Under the pieces are notes generated by a model. The model did no database searches. It was not told the origin of the DNA and saw only the letters and a program-made list of their open reading frames with translations. This document shows positions 8,446 to 16,794 of a stretch of 64,000 nucleotides of DNA, piece by piece. The translations under genes and the position numbers were made by a program. The stretch comes from VMDJ01 sp038146785 (GTDB lineage Bacteria > Pseudomonadota > Gammaproteobacteria > Chromatiales > Chromatiaceae), in NCBI GenBank assembly GCA_038146785.1, contig JAYQSI010000016.1, forward strand, positions 558,001 through 622,000, given 5' to 3'. Each line of letters opens with the position of its first letter. Position 1 is the stretch's first letter.

Positions 8446-9117
8446 ATGTTGATCAAACCGACTGTCGCGATGATCTTGGCCGCAGGGCGTGGTGAGCGCA
8501 TGCGGCCATTAACTGATCACACCCCAAAGCCCCTGCTGACGGTTCACGATAAGCCACTGATTGTTTGGCATATAGAGCGATTAAAAAAGGCAGGCATTTC
8601 TCAGCTAGTGATTAATCATGCGCATCTCGGTGAGCAGATTGAGCAGGCACTTGGTGATGGTTTGTCACTTGGTGTAAGCATTGCGTATTCACCAGAAGAA
8701 ACCGCATTAGAAACCGGTGGCGGGATTGCACGTGCTTTGCCTTTGCTAGGCGAGCAGCCTTTCTTAGTGGTGAATGGTGATGTGTGGACGGATATCGATT
8801 ACTCAGCACTTGCGCTTGATGAAGATGATTTAGCGCATCTCGTACTGGTGAGTAATCCTAGCCATAACCCAAAGGGTGACTTTGCGTTAAATAATGGCCG
8901 TGTCGCAGCTGAGGGTGCGGATAAATTGACCTTCAGTGGCATCGGGCTTTATCAGCCACGCTTGTTTGCAGGTCAGTCGGAAGAGCGTTTTCCTTTGGCG
9001 CCTTTACTGCGGAACGCCATGTCACAGAACAAGGTCAGTGGGCTTCATCATCAAGGTATCTGGACGGATGTAGGCACGCCTGAGCGACTTGCAGAGATTA
9101 ACGCGAGCGCTCAATAG
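8446..9117 (+). CDS. murU: N-acetylmuramate alpha-1-phosphate uridylyltransferase
   Basis: 223-aa nucleotidyltransferase. In the Pseudomonas-type cell-wall recycling route MurU turns MurNAc-1-P plus UTP into UDP-MurNAc, bypassing de novo synthesis. The signature AMILAAGRGERMRPLTDHTPKPLL is at the N-terminus, with the GGGI and VVNGDVW sugar-nucleotide elements at about 92 and 107. The short length (no left-handed helix domain) separates it from RmlA or GlmU. It starts 15 bp after rho and overlaps the convergent DUF3050 gene by 20 bp at the 3' end. The kinase AmgK, the usual partner, is not adjacent. An alternative ATG lies at 8470. Confidence 0.85.
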   Translation: MLIKPTVAMILAAGRGERMRPLTDHTPKPLLTVHDKPLIVWHIERLKKAGISQLVINHAHLGEQIEQALGDGLSLGVSIAYSPEETALETGGGIARALPLLGEQPFLVVNGDVWTDIDYSALALDEDDLAHLVLVSNPSHNPKGDFALNNGRVAAEGADKLTFSGIGLYQPRLFAGQSEERFPLAPLLRNAMSQNKVSGLHHQGIWTDVGTPERLAEINASAQ

Positions 9118-9853
9118 CCTCGAGTACGCCATCCCAAAAAGCCAGTCGCGCATTAACTGCCTGATCTGCTGCTGCAATGGCCTCATCTTTATCACTGTCT
9201 GATTGGCATAAGCCGTTAAGTAGGCGCAATGACAGCGGCGCATGAAAATCTTCATCTAGGTGGATATGACGATTGAGATACCAATGGAATATCGGTGCCT
9301 GAGCTTCGGTTACACCTGTCTTTGAAAGTATCGAGCGGAACATGCACGGAATGATGTGTTCACGGCCCAGTGCTAATGCAGCCGCTACCTGATGAGGCTT
9401 ATCTGCCTCGATAAAGCTAAAGGTAAGTCCTGTGAACTTGGCAGAGGGTGTTGGGATCTCAGGTAATGCAAGAGCTGATTGAATACCTTTGCTCGGAAGC
9501 GCGGCAATAAAACTTTCGATAACCGATGTGTCCGCACCGATTTCTTTCATCGCCTGTTGGTATAACTCAAAGTGGCTGGTGAAGCCTTTGCCATCAGGAC
9601 GTTCATCACTTTCTTCTTCAAGCACCAGTTCGTTGATAAAGCGCCGGACGTCGGGATCGCCTTGTGGCATCCAAGGGTAAATGGTTGGTGCAACACGCGA
9701 TTGCAGATATTTGATCAGCGACATGAAGTCCCATACCGAATAGACATGGTGCTGCATGAAGATCTGTAAATCCTCAAGACTTGAAACCGCTTCGTAAATC
9801 GGATGATTTTCGAGCTGGGTTTTAAAGTGAGCAATGGTGTCTTGGCTAATCAC
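9098..9853 (-). CDS. DUF3050 domain-containing protein
   Basis: 251 aa, all-helical by appearance. The HHVYSVWDFMSLIKYLQ segment near residues 35-51, the acidic LVLEEESDE segment, and the later HWYLNRHIHLDEDFHAPLS block are characteristic of DUF3050, a family with a heme-oxygenase/TenA-like helical fold. The conserved His and Glu residues could bind metal, which is inference. No signal peptide. Its 3' end overlaps murU by 20 bp on the opposite strand, with no terminator between, so the two transcripts converge. Function unknown. Confidence 0.8.
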   Translation of the reverse strand: MISQDTIAHFKTQLENHPIYEAVSSLEDLQIFMQHHVYSVWDFMSLIKYLQSRVAPTIYPWMPQGDPDVRRFINELVLEEESDERPDGKGFTSHFELYQQAMKEIGADTSVIESFIAALPSKGIQSALALPEIPTPSAKFTGLTFSFIEADKPHQVAAALALGREHIIPCMFRSILSKTGVTEAQAPIFHWYLNRHIHLDEDFHAPLSLRLLNGLCQSDSDKDEAIAAADQAVNARLAFWDGVLEAIERSR

Positions 9854-9941
9854 AAAAGGGCTTCCTGATTGAATGCCAAAAGGATACCCAATTGCTAGGA
9901 GCTAATTCCGCAGATTCGACCCGTATTTGCGCTAGGTCAGA

Positions 9942-10736
9942 CTAGTTGCCTTTGGATTGCTTGCGATACCACCATTGTCCAATCCACTCATGCAGCAGCG
10001 CATCGGTTGAGCTGATGTGCACACTTTCAGGGACAAAGGCTTTCCAGGTAGGTAGATGATCTTGAGGGAAGGGGTAGCGTGCGAGATAACCAAAAGGTGC
10101 GCCAATAGCATTCACGCCAGCGCTTTCTGCCGATTGAAGAGCGCGTGGCATATGGTAAGCATGGGTCACGATCACAACGCGTTGATAACCAAGGCGCTCG
10201 ATGATCGGTTTGCTGAACTGAAGGTTTTCTAGGGTGTTCGTTGCACGGTCTTCGATTGCAATCGGTTGAATGCCAACCACGTCCTGTAACCATCGAGCAG
10301 CACTGCGAGCTTCATGGGTTTGGCCTTCATATAAAACGCCACCGGTCACAATGATAGGTAAGCCGGTCTCGCGATGAAGTCGCGCGGCATAGCTGGCGCG
10401 TTGCATGGTGGCTGCGTTAACACGTGCGGCACCATTGAGTTCAGGGTTGCTGCCCGTGTTACCACCCGTGAGCAATAAGATAGCTTGAGGTTTGAACTCG
10501 CTAAGCTGATCGTTGGTAAGCGGAGGAGTCGTTTCGAGTTTTTCACCTAGCCATTGAACAGTCGCCGGTATCGATGAGGCATATAACAAAGCAAGACTAC
10601 TGATAATTGATAGTTTGCCAATCCAACGTTTATAAAAAAAGATGCCAAAGAGTCCCAAGAGCAAAAAAGGGACGGGTAATTCGAGCATGAGTTTGAGCAA
10701 AGGCTTGATTGCCTTGAGTAGCTCAACAAGATCCAT
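9942..10736 (-). CDS. YdcF/ElyC-type DUF218 membrane protein
   Basis: 264 aa with two N-terminal membrane helices (about 15-32 and 38-60) and a DUF218 domain facing the periplasm. Within it, AILLLTGGNTGSNPEL, a TGLPIIVTGG strand-turn, the ENLQFSKPII helix and VTHAYHMPRAL are the hallmark segments. ElyC and SanA, the best studied members, influence peptidoglycan or enterobacterial common-antigen lipid carrier use and envelope integrity. The catalytic role is unresolved. It lies 3 bp downstream of lipA on the same strand and is probably cotranscribed with the lipoate/elongasome block. Confidence 0.8.
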   Translation of the reverse strand: MDLVELLKAIKPLLKLMLELPVPFLLLGLFGIFFYKRWIGKLSIISSLALLYASSIPATVQWLGEKLETTPPLTNDQLSEFKPQAILLLTGGNTGSNPELNGAARVNAATMQRASYAARLHRETGLPIIVTGGVLYEGQTHEARSAARWLQDVVGIQPIAIEDRATNTLENLQFSKPIIERLGYQRVVIVTHAYHMPRALQSAESAGVNAIGAPFGYLARYPFPQDHLPTWKAFVPESVHISSTDALLHEWIGQWWYRKQSKGN

Positions 10737-10739
10737 AGC

Positions 10740-11711
10740 TTAGCTACCGAGCAGTGGGTTAGCTTGAAGGTCGGCGTGGTAGGACGAGCGCACCATGGGG
10801 CCGCTCGCTACATTCGAGAATCCCATCGCTTCACCGAGCACACGAAGCTCATCAAACTCTTCTGGTGTGTAGTAACGCTTTACCGGCAAGTGATCACGAC
10901 TTGGCTGCAGGTATTGTCCAAGCGTCAGCATGTCGCAGCCATGGTCACGAAGATCTTGCATGACCGCTTTGACTTCATCCATCTCTTCACCAAGGCCAAG
11001 CATGATGCCGGATTTGGTAGGCACCTCAGGGTGCTGTGCTTTGAACTGCTTGAGTAGATCTAATGACCATTGGTAATCAGCGCCAGGGCGAGCTTGCTTG
11101 TATAAGCGTGGCACCGTCTCTAGGTTGTGATTGAACACATCAGGTGGCGCAACAGCCATCTCTTCTAGAGCGACGTCCATGCGTCCGCGAAAATCAGGCA
11201 CTAAGACTTCAATCGTTGTTTGTGGTGATAAGCGACGTGTCTCTGAGATACACGAAGCAAAGTGTGCAGCACCGCCATCACGTAGATCATCACGGTCCAC
11301 CGAGGTCACCACGACATACTTTAAAGACATGTCAGCAATGGCTTCAGCGAGCTGCTTGGGTTCTTGTTCATCGAGTGGCTGGGGCTTGCCATGTGCCACA
11401 TCGCAGAAAGGACAGCGACGCGTACAGATGTCACCCATGATCATGAAGGTGGCGGTACCGTGACTAAAGCACTCGCCTAGGTTTGGGCACTGACCTTCTT
11501 CGCAGACAGAGCTTAATTTGCGATCACGCAAAATGCGTTTGATGCGTGAGACTTCAGGACCTGAAGGTAGCTTGGCGCGAATCCAGCTGGGTTTACGTAA
11601 GAGCTCACCTGTCTTTTCGACTTTCACAGGAATACGGCTCACTTTGTCGTGACCGCGTTGGTGTGTTTCGGGTGTGGCGCGTGAAGGCGCGTTGAGCTCT
11701 TTTTCTGACAT
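10740..11711 (-). CDS. lipA: Lipoyl synthase
   Basis: 323-aa radical SAM enzyme inserting two sulfurs into octanoyl groups on the E2 and H proteins. All six Fe-S ligands are present: auxiliary cluster C70, C75, C81 (CEEGQCPNLGEC) and radical SAM cluster C96, C100, C103 (CTRRCPFC). The C-terminal RSSYHA element that closes the auxiliary cluster is also there. It is downstream of lipB with a 51-bp gap. Confidence 0.98.
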   Translation of the reverse strand: MSEKELNAPSRATPETHQRGHDKVSRIPVKVEKTGELLRKPSWIRAKLPSGPEVSRIKRILRDRKLSSVCEEGQCPNLGECFSHGTATFMIMGDICTRRCPFCDVAHGKPQPLDEQEPKQLAEAIADMSLKYVVVTSVDRDDLRDGGAAHFASCISETRRLSPQTTIEVLVPDFRGRMDVALEEMAVAPPDVFNHNLETVPRLYKQARPGADYQWSLDLLKQFKAQHPEVPTKSGIMLGLGEEMDEVKAVMQDLRDHGCDMLTLGQYLQPSRDHLPVKRYYTPEEFDELRVLGEAMGFSNVASGPMVRSSYHADLQANPLLGS

Positions 11712-11762
11712 GGCGGCAGTTTAGCGGTTTCTACGCAGGAGAAAACAAAAGAGTTTTAATGT

Positions 11763-12401
11763 TTATTCCACGACTTTCGCTTGGTGATTGATGCGAGAGC
11801 ATAGCTGCTCAAGGATGGCCTTAGCGGCTTGGTCGAAAGACAGAGATAAGCCCAATTCCGCCCCTTGAGTGACGGCTAGACCTTGGTAGCCACAGGGGTT
11901 GATCTGCTGGAAGGGCGAGAGGTCCATATCGAGGTTAAAAGAGAGCCCGTGATAGGTGAAACCACGTTTTACGCGTAACCCAAGTGCTGCGATCTTTGCT
12001 TCATCGACATAGACGCCTGGGGCGTCACGGCGTGATTCAGCATCGATATTGTGCTCGGCAAGCATCGCAATGATGCTGTCCTCAATCGCTGTGACGAGGC
12101 CGCGAATACCCATACCGGTATCACGAAGGTTGAGGAGCAAGTAAATCACCACCTGACCAGGACCGTGGTAGGTGACTTGGCCGCCACGGTCACTTTGCAC
12201 TACCGGAATCTCACTCACCGCTAAAAGGTGCTCGGGCTTGCCTGCTTGGCCTTGGGTAAATACAGGGGGGTGTTCAACGATCCAGGCTTCGGATGTTGAG
12301 CCTTGCTCACGTGATTCGGTGAACTGCTGCATGGCGCGCCAAGTCGGCTCGTACTCAACTCGCCCTAGATGTTTAACGAGCAGGGTGTGCGCGTCACTCA
12401 C
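11763..12401 (-). CDS. lipB: Octanoyl-[acyl carrier protein]-protein transferase
   Basis: 212 aa. Moves octanoate from ACP to lipoyl domains, the step before LipA. The family segments QSDRGGQVTYHGPGQ (69-83), catalytic Lys136 in DEAKIAALG and catalytic Cys170 in INPCGYQG are all present. The start overlaps the ybeD stop by 4 bp, which indicates translational coupling. Confidence 0.97.
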   Translation of the reverse strand: MSDAHTLLVKHLGRVEYEPTWRAMQQFTESREQGSTSEAWIVEHPPVFTQGQAGKPEHLLAVSEIPVVQSDRGGQVTYHGPGQVVIYLLLNLRDTGMGIRGLVTAIEDSIIAMLAEHNIDAESRRDAPGVYVDEAKIAALGLRVKRGFTYHGLSFNLDMDLSPFQQINPCGYQGLAVTQGAELGLSLSFDQAAKAILEQLCSRINHQAKVVE

Positions 12402-12670
12402 AGACGCATCAAGACCTTTTCGTGAGACGTTAGCTCGTCATAGATGCAATCGAGATGCTCTTTGCTTTGCGCTTCGATAGTCACACGAACAGAAACGTAT
12501 TTACCGTTTTTGCTCGCAACACATTCGATACGATCGTGATCTATCTTGTGACAATGCTTGCTTAAAATTTCCACCACGACATCTTTGAATAAACCATCAT
12601 CTAAGCCCATGGCTTTGACTTGGTAGTCGCAGGGGAAAACAAAGCCTTCTGGTTCTTGCTCGTCAGTCAT
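12398..12670 (-). CDS. ybeD: YbeD/DUF493 family protein
   Basis: 90 aa. The FPCDYQVKAMG opening, the central VECVASKNGKYVSV-like strand (here IECVASKNGKYVSV) and the final LTSHEKVLMRL match the YbeD family, small alpha/beta proteins with an ACT-like fold and no settled function. The start at 12670 (MTDEQ) is chosen because it lies 10 bp past the dacA stop, and further upstream sequence belongs to dacA in another frame. Sits between dacA and lipB as in most gammaproteobacteria. Confidence 0.92.
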   Translation of the reverse strand: MTDEQEPEGFVFPCDYQVKAMGLDDGLFKDVVVEILSKHCHKIDHDRIECVASKNGKYVSVRVTIEAQSKEHLDCIYDELTSHEKVLMRL

Positions 12671-12680
12671 CAGCGCTAGT

Positions 12681-13811
12681 TTATTCCATGCCAAGTAACT
12701 GATAGATGAAGTCAAGGAAGCGACGCCATAAGCTACCTTTCTCAACTTGTGCCAGTGCAACTAAGGGGCGAGTGGTGACAACATCATTGCCTAACATCAC
12801 AGTCACGGTGCCCAATGAGTCACCTTTATTGATAGGCGCTTCAAGCTTGGCTTTTACTTCAAGGGTTGGCTTGAGGTTGTCGTAATCGCGACGTGGGATC
12901 GTCACATAAACATCTTCACCAATACCCAGTGCTAAGGTTTTTTGATCACCAAACCAGACGCGGTTTTCGGTGAGTTTTTGACCAGCTTCATATAAACGAT
13001 GTGTTTCGTAGAAGCGTGAGCCAAATGCCAACAAGGCTTGGCTTTCTTTAATACGCGCTTTAGCACTTTCAGTACCCATCACCACAGCAATCAAACGCAT
13101 CTGATCGTATTTAGCCGATGAAACTAAGCAGAAGCCCGCAGCTTCAGTGTGGCCTGTTTTTACGCCATCAACAGCATTGTTGCGCCATAACAAGTTATTG
13201 CGGTTGTATTGCTTGATCTCGTTATAGGTAAATTGCTTTTCCGCATACATCTTATAAAAGTCAGGGTAGTCGCGAATCGTTGCTTCGGTCACTTTGACGA
13301 TGTCACGTGGCGTTGTGTAATGGTCTGGATGTGGCAGGCCCGTAGAGTTAACAAAGTTGGTGCTTGTCATGCCGAGCTGTGCAGAGTGTGCATTCATCAA
13401 TCCTGCAAACGCATCTTCACTACCCGCAATATGTTCTGCGAGTGCAACTGCCGAATCGTTACCTGATTGAATAATCAAACCGCGCAGCAGGTCTTCAACA
13501 GAAACATCCGAGTTCACTTTGACAAACATGCGTGAGCCTTCGGTCTTCCAAGCTTTCTCACTGATGTGCACCATGTCGCTAAGTTTGAGTTTGCCTTTTG
13601 CAATCTCTTCAAACACGACATGCGCGGTCATGATCTTAGTTAGGCTGGCAGGCTCTAAGCGTTGATCAGCATTCTTTTCAACCAAGACTTTGCCGCTGTG
13701 CATTTCCATCAAAAGATAACCAGAGGCATTGATCTCTGGCGCTTCCGGCACAACAGCCTGTGCGGTAGAGATTAAGAAGAGGGAAAGTAAAAGCGTGCGG
13801 AACAGTTGCAT
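12681..13811 (-). CDS. dacA: D-alanyl-D-alanine carboxypeptidase (PBP5/6 type)
   Basis: 376 aa from the ATG at 13811, which begins a clear signal peptide (MQLFRTLLLSLFLISTAQA). Trims the terminal D-Ala of peptidoglycan stem peptides. Catalytic motifs S56-L-T-K59, S116-G-N118 and K218-T-G-H are in order, followed by the beta-rich C-terminal domain and an amphipathic membrane-attaching tail (WRRFLDFIYQLLGME). An in-frame upstream ATG at 13868 would put 19 non-hydrophobic residues before the signal peptide and is disfavoured. Confidence 0.96.
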   Translation of the reverse strand: MQLFRTLLLSLFLISTAQAVVPEAPEINASGYLLMEMHSGKVLVEKNADQRLEPASLTKIMTAHVVFEEIAKGKLKLSDMVHISEKAWKTEGSRMFVKVNSDVSVEDLLRGLIIQSGNDSAVALAEHIAGSEDAFAGLMNAHSAQLGMTSTNFVNSTGLPHPDHYTTPRDIVKVTEATIRDYPDFYKMYAEKQFTYNEIKQYNRNNLLWRNNAVDGVKTGHTEAAGFCLVSSAKYDQMRLIAVVMGTESAKARIKESQALLAFGSRFYETHRLYEAGQKLTENRVWFGDQKTLALGIGEDVYVTIPRRDYDNLKPTLEVKAKLEAPINKGDSLGTVTVMLGNDVVTTRPLVALAQVEKGSLWRRFLDFIYQLLGME

Positions 13812-13876
13812 AAAAGGGCCTGTTTTCGTTTGTTTTTCAATGGTTGCTAGTTTACGTGCTTCTGCCAATAGATGCG

Positions 13877-14698
13877 CTACCGAAGCAGCAATTGAATGTT
13901 GTAAATATTCAAAGGCTCAAGCTCGGCGGTGACCTGGTCTGCGATCTCAACAGAGACAAGAGGACCGACTTGAACGCGATGAATCACGCCATTGGCAGTT
14001 TCAGCAGATTCAAGTCGCACGGGGCGATTGAGATGGGTTTTGAGTCGCGCTTGTAGTCGTTGAGCGTTCTCAAGATCACCAAAGGCACCAACCTGTAGAT
14101 AGAGGCGGGTCGATTTGCTGACTTTTGCATGCTTGCTCGCAGCTTTTTGGCTTGCTTCAGGGTTTCGCGGATCAATGGCGCGCACTTCGACCAGCGCAGT
14201 GCCTTTTCCAAGCATACCGAGTCGGCTGGCGGCCGAGTAAGACAGATCAATGATGCGGTTACCATGGAATGGGCCACGGTCATTGGCACGCACCACCACC
14301 GTTCGATCATTTTCTAGGTTGGTGACGCGCAAGTAAGTCGGAAGCGGCAGGGTTTTGTGTGCTGCTGTCATTGCGTACATGTCGTAACGCTCACCGATCG
14401 AGGTTTTATTGCCATGGAATTTATTGCCATACCATGAGGCCACGCCTTCTTCGACATAACCCTTCGCTGTACGTAGTGGGGTGTAGTGCTTACCTAAAAC
14501 GTTATACGGGCGAAGGCTGTAAGGATAAATACGCTCAACTTTGGGTACAGCGTCGGGCACATGGCTCATGTCTGGCAGGCCGCTCGGCGCACTGTCACTC
14601 TCGTCAAAGATAGAGGGCATGGAAGGCAAGCCAAAGCTACAACCTCCGAGTGCAGAAACTAGCGCGAGTAGTGCGCTAGCTCTCAGCCAATGCCGCAT
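13877..14698 (-). CDS. rlpA: Septal ring lytic transglycosylase RlpA
   Basis: 273-aa lipoprotein: the signal peptide ends LGGCS, with Cys20 as the lipidated residue. A double-psi beta-barrel catalytic domain (about 80-175; GVASWYGNKFHGNKTSIGE, VRANDRGPFHGNRIIDLSYSAA) is followed by a C-terminal SPOR domain (about 195-270) that binds denuded glycan at division sites. In P. aeruginosa RlpA cleaves naked glycan strands. It sits one base past the mltB stop. Confidence 0.95.
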   Translation of the reverse strand: MRHWLRASALLALVSALGGCSFGLPSMPSIFDESDSAPSGLPDMSHVPDAVPKVERIYPYSLRPYNVLGKHYTPLRTAKGYVEEGVASWYGNKFHGNKTSIGERYDMYAMTAAHKTLPLPTYLRVTNLENDRTVVVRANDRGPFHGNRIIDLSYSAASRLGMLGKGTALVEVRAIDPRNPEASQKAASKHAKVSKSTRLYLQVGAFGDLENAQRLQARLKTHLNRPVRLESAETANGVIHRVQVGPLVSVEIADQVTAELEPLNIYNIQLLLR

Positions 14699-14699
14699 A

Positions 14700-15668
14700 T
14701 CAACGACCCATGCGTTGGCGAATGGCTTCGCTTAGCTGGAAAACAGCCATCGCATAGAGTGGGCTGTGGTTATATCGCGTGATTGCGTAAAAGTTTGGTG
14801 AAGCGACCCAGTATTCATTGCCGTCATCAGATTCCATTTCGAGAAGGGCGACCTTGGCATCTTTATCTAATGAGCTGCCTAAGATAATGCCTTTATTAAC
14901 TAAAGCGTTCACGTTCAAGCTAGGTTTGTAGCCAGCTTTGATTTCTTTATCGAAACCTTTTTTTGCCCCAGTGACTAGCTGTGCAACAGGTTCACCTGCT
15001 TTCCAACCATGACGTTTAAAGTAGTTCGCCACACTGCCAATCACATCGGCATTGTTTTCCCAGATGTCGCGTTTGCCATCTTTATCAAAGTCCACCGCAT
15101 AGGCACGGAAGCTCGAAGAAATAAATTGTGGTCGACCCATCGCACCAGCATAGGAGCCAAGAGGTGCAGTCGGCGACACACCCTCTTCACGCGCTAGCTG
15201 GAGAAACTCTTCAAGTTCGCTACGGAAAAACTTAGCGCGTGGCGGATAGTGAAAACCGAGGGTGTAGAGCGAGTCGAGTACCGAATACTTGCCAGTAATG
15301 CGGCCGTAAAAGGTTTCAACACCAACAATGGCAGTGATGATTTGCGCTGGCACGCCATAAGTCTTTTCTGCTTGCTCAAGAAGGGCTTGATTCTCTTCCA
15401 AGAACTTCATGCCACCTTTGATGCGTTTATCCGTGATGAAGATTTTGCGGTATTGACCCCAGTTCAATCGTTTTTCAGCCGGGCGTGACATCGCATCGAT
15501 AATGGATTGCTGTTTCTTTGCCTGACCGAGCAATGCGCTGATTTCAGCGGCATCAAATTGATGCTCTTTGACCATCTTATCGATGAAGGCTTGTTCGTCT
15601 GTGTTGGCAAAAGCAGCGCTACTTAAAAGAACGCTAGTGAGAAGTAATGTTGTCAGTTGTTTTTTCAT
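14700..15668 (-). CDS. mltB: Membrane-bound lytic murein transglycosylase B
   Basis: 322 aa with a Sec signal peptide (MKKQLTTLLLTSVLLSSAAFA) but no lipobox, so it is probably soluble in the periplasm rather than a lipoprotein, unlike E. coli MltB. Catalytic Glu118 lies in GVETFYGR; further family segments GYAGAMGRPQFISSSFRAYAVDFDKDG (with a calcium-binding-like DKDGKRDIW) are clear. Cleaves the MurNAc-GlcNAc bond forming 1,6-anhydro ends. The start overlaps the rodA stop by 4 bp. Confidence 0.94.
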   Translation of the reverse strand: MKKQLTTLLLTSVLLSSAAFANTDEQAFIDKMVKEHQFDAAEISALLGQAKKQQSIIDAMSRPAEKRLNWGQYRKIFITDKRIKGGMKFLEENQALLEQAEKTYGVPAQIITAIVGVETFYGRITGKYSVLDSLYTLGFHYPPRAKFFRSELEEFLQLAREEGVSPTAPLGSYAGAMGRPQFISSSFRAYAVDFDKDGKRDIWENNADVIGSVANYFKRHGWKAGEPVAQLVTGAKKGFDKEIKAGYKPSLNVNALVNKGIILGSSLDKDAKVALLEMESDDGNEYWVASPNFYAITRYNHSPLYAMAVFQLSEAIRQRMGR

Positions 15669-16792
15669 CGCGGTAGTAGTTTGCGGTGTGTGTGAATAGA
15701 CATCAGGATACCGAAGCCGGCCATTAAGGTCACCAAGGAGGTTCCCCCGTATGAGACAAGCGGTAGCGGCACCCCAACAACGGGTAGAAGGCCTGAAACC
15801 ATGCCTGTGTTTACGAAAAGATAAACGAAGAACACTAAGATCAGCGAGCCAGCGAGAAGGCGGCCAAAGGTTTCTTGAGCTTGAGAGGCGATATATAGGC
15901 CTCGCAAAATCACAAAGAGATAAAGTGAGAGTAAAAGCAGCACGCCGACTAAGCCAAATTCTTCAGATAAAACCGCAAAAATAAAATCGGTATGACGCTC
16001 AGGTAAAAAATCGAGCTGAGATTGCGTGCCGTTGAACCAGCCTTTGCCAAATAAACCGCCAGAGCCAATCGCAATTTTTGATTGAATGATGTGATAGCCC
16101 GAGCCAAGAGGATCTTTTTCGGGGTCTAAAAAAGTGAGTACGCGTTGTTTTTGATAGTTGTGCATATTCATCCACACTACCGGTGCTGCAGCGGCTGCAA
16201 GACCAAACAAGGTGATGATGAATCGCCAGCTAATCCCCGCGAGGAAAAGGGCAAAAATTCCCGCGCTACCGACAAGTAGGGAAGTGCCAAGGTCGGGTTG
16301 CTTTGCGATCAAGCCAACAGGAATAGCAATCAAGATAAAAGTGAGCGCAATGGTTTTGAGCTTGGGCGGCAAAGGTTGTTTAGCTAAGTACCAAGCAATC
16401 ATTAAAGGTACCGCAAGCTTTACCATCTCAGAGGGTTGGAATTTGAACACGCCAAGATTCAACCAGCGTTGCGCCCCCTTGCCGATATCACCAAACAACA
16501 ACACACCAATCAGTAACAAAACACCTAAGCCATAGATCCAGGGCGCCCAGCGTTGCAGTGTATGTGGATTGATTTGCGCAACAATCACCATGACAAAAAA
16601 AGCTAAGCCAAAGCGAATCAGCTGACGGTTGATTTGACCAAGATCGCCGCCGGAAGCTGAGTACAAAATACCTAGGCCAAAAACACATAAGGCGAGAATG
16701 CCAAGCAGTAGCGGCAGGTCGATATGCAAGTGCGCAAGACTACCTTGGCGTTTATTTGGATTGCTTGGTGTGAGGTCGCGACTAAAGCCCAT
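15665..16792 (-). CDS. rodA: Peptidoglycan glycosyltransferase RodA
   Basis: 375-aa SEDS-family polymerase of the elongasome with about ten membrane helices. Family marks: RWLNLGVFKFQPSEMVKLAVPL, KQPDLGTSLLV and the C-terminal PLPLVSYGGTSLV. Works with PBP2 (mrdA), whose gene ends 2 bp upstream. The N-terminal cytoplasmic stretch (about 23 residues) is normal. Confidence 0.97.
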   Translation of the reverse strand: MGFSRDLTPSNPNKRQGSLAHLHIDLPLLLGILALCVFGLGILYSASGGDLGQINRQLIRFGLAFFVMVIVAQINPHTLQRWAPWIYGLGVLLLIGVLLFGDIGKGAQRWLNLGVFKFQPSEMVKLAVPLMIAWYLAKQPLPPKLKTIALTFILIAIPVGLIAKQPDLGTSLLVGSAGIFALFLAGISWRFIITLFGLAAAAAPVVWMNMHNYQKQRVLTFLDPEKDPLGSGYHIIQSKIAIGSGGLFGKGWFNGTQSQLDFLPERHTDFIFAVLSEEFGLVGVLLLLSLYLFVILRGLYIASQAQETFGRLLAGSLILVFFVYLFVNTGMVSGLLPVVGVPLPLVSYGGTSLVTLMAGFGILMSIHTHRKLLPR

Positions 16793-16794
16793 GT

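Noticed and set aside
9022..9255. 77-codon reverse frame over the murU/DUF3050 junction
   Set aside because: Both overlapping genes are well supported; the frame has no features of its own.
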